NCBI GenBank assembly: GCA_963693315.1
Contig: OY856187.1
Location: 375,534,990 to 375,598,989, forward strand
Direction of reading: 5' to 3'
DNA from: Diogma glabrata
Taxonomy: Eukaryota > Arthropoda > Insecta > Diptera > Cylindrotomidae
Length of the DNA: 64,000 nucleotides
Within the stretch, counting starts at the first letter, position 1, and every line of letters starts with the position of its first letter. Both the position numbers and the translations under genes were made by a program. The notes under the pieces were generated by a model. That model did not search any database. It saw only the letters and a list, made by a program, of their open reading frames with translations, and had not been told where the DNA came from. Below are positions 59,475-64,000 of this stretch, one piece after another.

Positions 59475-59477
<3 letters not shown>
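58561..59477 (+). mobile_element. 5'-truncated Dong/R4-like LINE, fragment A
   Basis: It starts abruptly after (TAA)n at TCAAGGCATTTC and ends after an 84-bp trailer (AGAATTTTTTCTAGACTTGA... AATAAAACAG) in another (AAT)n block. Non-LTR elements truncated at the 5' end and bounded by the target repeat look exactly like this. It carries ORF 58575-59393. Confidence 0.75.
58575..59393 (+). CDS. C-terminal part of a LINE polyprotein: CCHC zinc finger and restriction-like endonuclease
   Basis: 272 codons with no stop. Residues 82-99 hold the zinc motif C82-x2-C85-x8-H94-x4-C99 (CRKCHQAQETIDHIIGGC). Residues 167-184 hold RPD (D169) and YLIDIAVP (D184), the PD..D nuclease signature of R2/R4/Dong-type LINEs, whose endonuclease nicks the target site. 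The N-terminus and the whole RT domain are absent; the frame is open upstream into the repeat, so the ATG at 58575 is only the first methionine in a truncated copy. It ends FLNK-stop, without the extension seen in fragment B. Protein identity with B over this region is roughly half, so this is a different family, not a duplicate. Non-functional alone, but remarkably undamaged. Confidence 0.8.
   Translation: MPQIITDEQKIEKWEQKKLHGKHRYVINNENISKTHSYKWLQVGELFPETEGFILAIQDQVIATRNYQKYIIKNPNVINDKCRKCHQAQETIDHIIGGCKMLVGTEYTERHNYVAKIIHLALSQNCNLNKNNTPYYKYIPDSILENDEYKLYWDVTIHTDKTIICNRPDITLQHKTKSITYLIDIAVPIDSNITTKYQEKKDKYAPLAIELKRIWKQKSVEVIPLIISTTGITPFSFIEHIKNLNLPGYVHQQSQKAVILKTCSIARTFLNK

Positions 59478-59552
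<75 letters not shown>
59478..59552. repeat. (AAT)n microsatellite, block 2 (between the two LINEs)
   Basis: A pure AAT run of about 75 bp. It is at once the 3' junction of fragment A and the 5' junction of element B. Confidence 0.95.
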
Positions 59553-59553
<1 letters not shown>

Positions 59554-62162
59554 TTACAATAATAACATACACTGGCATCACTATTGATGACATTAATAAG
59601 GCAATAAAAAAATTGCACAACTGGAAAGCTCCAGGTATAGACAATATACAAAACTTTTGGATCAAACACTTCACATGCACACATAAACACTTAGCATATC
59701 ACTTCACAGAATTTTTAAATAACCCACAAACAATACCTATATTTTTAACACAGGGTAAAACTTATTTAAAACAAAAAACCGCTGACACAATAGACCCTTC
59801 GAAATTCAGACCAATCACCTGTCTTTCGACAACGTACAAACTTCTTACACTATGCATATCAGACAAAATATACGATCACTGTGACACAAACAACATTATA
59901 ACAGAAGAGCAGAAAGGATGCAGAAGATTCTCACAAGGTTGCAAGGAGCAGCTAATTATTGATTCGGTAGTAATGGAACAAGCGCAACACTCTAACAGAG
60001 ACATACATACAGCATACATAGACTACAGAAAAGCATTTGATACCCCTCCACACTCCTGGTTAGAGGAGGTGCTATATTTATATAAGATCCACCCACGTTA
60101 CATTTGTCTGTTAAGCCATGTAATGAAAATGTGGAAAACAACGCTGGTTTATAACATAAACGGCATAAATATAGAAACCAACCCAATACATATAAGAAGA
60201 GGCATATTCCAGGGAGACTCCTTAAGTCCCCTTTGGTTCTGCCTCGCTCTTAACCCACTGTCAAACTTATTAAATCGATCTGGGCTTGGATTCCAAATAA
60301 AACACCAAAAAGAAGTTAAACACAAAATATCGCACCTCCTCTATATGGATGATCTGAAGCTGTATGCGTCATCGAAAGAGCACTTAGATATGCTCCTGAA
60401 AATGGCAAGTGCATTTTCGGATGATATCTGTCTGGAGTTTGGAATGGACAAATGCAAAACACAGCACATAGAAAGGGGACAACGAATGCCTGGAGGATTC
60501 GAACTTCAAGATGGACTTATCATAGAGCCCATTGAGGAGGGAGATTACTACAAGTATCTCGGAATCCAACAATCACGGAACATTCACCACAAAAAAATCA
60601 AACAAACACTACAAAAACAATACACGCATAGAGTAAATAACATTTTAAAAACACAACTTAATGGTAGCAATACAATCAAAGCTATAAACACATACGCTGT
60701 TCCAATACTAACGTATTCCTTTGGTATCATGAAATGGACAAAAACAGACCTTGAAGCTCTTCAAACAAAAACACGCACATTATTCACAAAACACAAAATA
60801 CATCACCCAAAATCAGCGGTAGAGCGTTTTACATTACCTCGCTCCCAAGGGGGCCGAGGAGTTACTGATATAGTTAATTTACACAATAAACAAATAAACA
60901 CACTGCATAGATTTTTCCACAACAAAAAGCTCACTTCAAACCTACACACAGCAATAACTTTAGCAGACAAATCATTCACACCTTTAAACTTAAATAGTAC
61001 ACAAGAAAATACACAAACCATAGTACCAAACACAGAAAAAGTGCAGGCATGGAAACAGAAGGCTCTCCATGGAAGGTTTCCGCACGAACTCAACCAATCT
61101 TATGTCGACAAAGTTGCGTCGCACTCCTGGTTGAGTGGGAGCGGAATCTTCTCGGAAGCCGAAGGTTTCATGTTTGCTGTACAGGATCAAACTGTACTAA
61201 CTAAGAACTACAGAAAATACATTTTAAGAGATCCAACAGTTTTGTCAGATGCATGCCGAAGATGTCACAATAAGCCAGAAACCATACAACACATCACAGG
61301 ATCATGTAACCACATGGCAAACACAGACTACAAACACAGACATGATCAAGTGGCAAAAATCATACACCAAAAACTTGCATTCAAATACAAACTCACAACT
61401 GACAACTCGCCATACTATAAATACACACCGGAAATAGTATCAGAAAATACCACACATAAACTATACTGGGATAGAACAATCATGACCGATAAAACTATAC
61501 ATTACAATAGACCGGATATTGTTTTAGTTAACAAAATAGATAAAGTTACATATCTCATCGACATAGCGGTTCCAAACACTCACAACATACAAAATACAAA
61601 CACAGAAAAACACGCAAAATACAAAGACCTTGCAGTTGAGCTACAACGTCTTTGGAACATGACCAAAGTAGTAGTGGTTCCATTGATCATTAGTTCGACT
61701 GGGGTCATGCCCATTACACTACATACAAACATTAAGACACTAGATCTCCACCCAAACACCTACAAACAGATGCAGAAGGCAGTCATTATTAACACATGTC
61801 ACATAGTCCGAAAATTCCTAAACACTAACACTATTATCACAGAATCGGATCCTAGCACAATCACAGAACTATCACAAAGTATTATTCTCAATCCCATTCC
61901 TTTACCATCACAAGAAATAGAAACAATAGAAAATGCAGAATTTAATCCAATCTTGGAAGAACCACAGATAGCCACAACATCAGAACCAATCAATGGCACA
62001 CCCATAATAAGATATCCACAAATTATTCTCACACCACTAACACAAGAACAAATACAATATCACACCACGATTGAAACAAACACAACACAAATGAAACGAA
62101 AAATCAGGACAGGAGATGAAATGTTAGTTCCACCTCCGCCAAAACGACCTCGACGAACCTAG
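59553..62162 (+). CDS. LINE polyprotein: reverse transcriptase, CCHC zinc finger, restriction-like endonuclease (N-terminus missing)
   Basis: Open without a stop from the AAT repeat to TAG at 62160. There is no ATG near the 5' end; residue numbers below count from the TTG codon at 59613, which is unlikely to be a real start. HNWKAPGIDNIQ (2-13) is the RT motif 0/1 region, FRPITCLSTTYKLL (65-78) motif 1-2, YIDYRKAFD (135-143; D137) motif A, GIFQGDSLSPL (198-207) motif B, YMDDLKLYA (244-252) motif C with both aspartates, GMDKCKT motif D and YKYLGI (314-319) motif E. C548-x2-C551-x8-H560-x4-C565 is the zinc finger. RPD (D635) and YLIDIAVP (D650) are the nuclease. A ~110-residue C-terminal extension, rich in threonine and proline, ends in the basic KRPRRT. 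The product would nick TAA-repeat DNA and prime reverse transcription on it. Missing are the N-terminal DNA-binding zinc finger and Myb part. The catalytic residues visible are intact, so the insertion is young. Confidence 0.85.
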
Positions 62163-62194
62163 CACCAGCCTTGTCATACCGAAACAACCGCACC

Positions 62195-62242
62195 TTGACG
62201 AAAGTCCGGACGGTTGTGTACAACCGGGATAAAGCCCGAGAA
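62195..62242 (+). ncRNA. Candidate 3' UTR stem-loop of element B
   Basis: ACGAAAGTCCGGACGGTTGT runs into a perfect hairpin CGGTTG-TGTA-CAACCG, followed by GGGATAAAGCCC, itself a short stem. It is strikingly GC-rich for this window and lies just before the A-rich 3' end, where LINE reverse transcriptases recognise their RNA. Fragment A has no equivalent. Confidence 0.45.
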
Positions 62243-62250
62243 AAAAAAAC

Positions 62251-62500
<250 letters not shown>

Positions 62501-63269
62501 AAATATAATAAAAATATAAAAATATAAAATAAAATTATACTAAAAATAATAAAATAAAATAATAAAATAAAATAAATAAATGAAATATAAAAAAATAAAA
62601 AATAGAAAATAATAAATAAAAACGTAATTAAAAATAAAATTAATACACAAAGACACATAGACACATGTCCAAATACATTTAAAACAATAAATTTTGGTAT
62701 TTATTCCAGTAAAAATATTAAAAAAAAATTTCTATGAAAAATCAATATTCTTGTCAAAATGAGATACCTTTACTTAATTGTGAATAAAAGCGAAATGCGT
62801 TCATAGATTTTCATGATCTATGTCTCGTTTTGTGCACAGATTATATGACTTTACGTCAAAGTAATAAGACTTGACACTTTTTCCCATTTTGAATTTTTCA
62901 TGACTTTTTAAAATTAAATTTTTTATTTTTTAGGCAAAAAATGATTTTTTTTCTTCATAAATTTATTTATAACTGCGAAACTGTTGATTGTGTAAAGAAA
63001 TAATGTATGAGTAGATTAAAGGAATTGTAATTTTTAATTTTTCTAAATTTGTTTCAGTAAAATAGGAGTAGTCGTTCTCGAGTTATGTCCCCAAAACGTG
63101 ACAATTTCCCCTATATGATACATACTAACTTCAAATCGATATATCTCGATTCCTAGACGTGACCAGTGCAACGCCGGTACACGTATAACTTTTTTTTACC
63201 GATATAACTTTTCCCGGTAGTCAGAACCCCATCGGATCACTGACCCCTACCATTTGTCGCACAGTGTAA

Positions 63270-64000
63270 TAAACGCCAAAATGTCAGTTTTTTTCATTTC
63301 TTTTTATACAGTGAAGTGGGATTATTTTTTTGTGATAGAATTTTTTCTTATAGACTTAAAAAAACTCACAGTAATTGTACAGTTTTGAATCAAATGAAAA
63401 AGTTATGCACGTCTATAGGAAGAAATACTTATTTTTCAGAGAGACAAAGAAAGGGAAACAAACAAACAAACAACGATAAGTCTATGCACTGCACGTACAA
63501 GGCGAAAACCTATGCAGGCATGAAGATACTCGAGAGCCTATTTTCTATGTTCAAAATACCGTTGCATCATAAAATTCCAAATCCAGTCAGGACCTGGAGT
63601 TTTGTAAGCAAATTTTTACGGTTTTTACTTTGCAGGTTATTTTCTTATGTCCTGTTGCCGGGTTGATTTTATTCACATATGCCATCATTCGTACACCATC
63701 CTTGAAATACAACACAGATAGCTTTACATATATTTATAACGGAAGTATAAATAAAGTCTTAAAAGTCCAGGAGATAAAATTGAATGGAAAAAGATATTCC
63801 ATTTTCTGATGATTCTAATTTTTACTTTTTTCTGTAGAATATAAACGAAGATGGTATAGAAAATTTTTATTGGAAGGTTAAGTAAAATAACAATTGGAGA
63901 TGTGCCTTCTCAAGTAGAACTATAAGGTTTTGTTACCAAAAGGTTATAGAAGCACTGAAAAAAATGCTGTATGTTTAAATCGGTTTTTGCATATAACCAC
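63270..64000. other. No gene seen; CACTGAAAAAAA end at 63954
   Basis: The forward frame 63316-63666 (116 codons) has no recognised domain. CACTGAAAAAAATGCTGTAT at 63954 resembles the left end of the 448-bp family and may start another element cut by the window edge. Confidence 0.35.

Larger units (their letters stand above)
59553..62250 (+). mobile_element. 5'-truncated Dong/R4-like LINE, element B
   Basis: It begins within the RT domain right after (AAT)n and ends at GAGAAAAAAAAACAAAAATAAT, entering block 3 of the TAA repeat. It has an 85-bp 3' untranslated region with a GC-rich stem-loop. Dong of Bombyx is known to insert in TAA repeats, and the RT plus restriction-like endonuclease here fits that clade. 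The clade name is an inference from domain order and target, not from a tree. Confidence 0.75.

Noticed and set aside
63316..63666. A 116-codon forward ORF
   Set aside because: No domain, no signal peptide pattern and no neighbouring evidence; compatible with chance.

Overview
Kind of genome. The window is a very AT-rich (roughly three quarters A+T by eye), intron- and transposon-dominated piece of an animal nuclear genome, most probably an insect. The reasons are mariner, hAT and PIF/Harbinger relics, Ty3/Gypsy pol genes, a tRNA-derived SINE, Jockey-like LINE ends and target-specific restriction-like-endonuclease LINEs. There are no operons, ribosome-binding sites or CRISPR. No complete host gene is visible; the only host-type coding signal is a possible exon at the left edge (1-135, minus). 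The species cannot be told from the sequence. Layout. 0-6.6 kb: edge exon, a hairpin locus, a 1.05 kb TIR transposon with a zeste/Myb-like ORF remnant (1421-2467), a 448-bp element (2564-3011) and a 0.48 kb foldback MITE. 6.7-10.1 kb: a PIF/Harbinger relic (6738-9292, TAA target duplication, HARBI1-like pseudogene) with a second TIR element nested in it (6831-8323, TTA duplication), then a deleted mariner (9484-10050). 10-19.5 kb: mostly featureless AT-rich DNA with a LINE 3' end and SINE copies. 19.7-26.3 kb: a giant nested inverted repeat interrupted by a hAT with a broken transposase. 27.7-28.2 kb: the second 448-bp element, about 97% identical to the first. 29.5-38 kb: two opposed copies of one repeat; copy 2 contains a 1.66 kb foldback whose 3-bp target duplication is proven by the empty site in copy 1. 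Between them lies a hAT element with a perfect 8-bp duplication (32725-34136). 40.9-42.0 kb: a ~290-bp tandem array. 42.2-46.3 kb: a degenerate Ty3/Gypsy on the minus strand with gag, protease, RT, RNase H, integrase and a primer-binding site; the DNA just beyond is interrupted by a TIR element (46476-47748). 52.2-57.4 kb: LINE RNase H remnant, a second degenerate Gypsy pol, a SINE, a LINE 3' end and a MITE with a 36-bp perfect TIR. 57.6-63.3 kb: the second copy of the 6831-8323 element, expanded by two different Dong/R4-like LINEs sitting in its (TAA)n microsatellite. How the parts fit. The window records layered transposition. The clearest story is the 57.6-63.3 kb locus. A non-autonomous TIR element carries its own TAA microsatellite, and two retrotransposons that are only about half identical in protein sequence have both landed in that microsatellite. 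The homologous locus at 6.8-8.3 kb shows the state before those insertions. A second unexplained theme is a set of seven short (about 95-150 bp) imperfect hairpins with GC-rich loops scattered through the AT-rich DNA.
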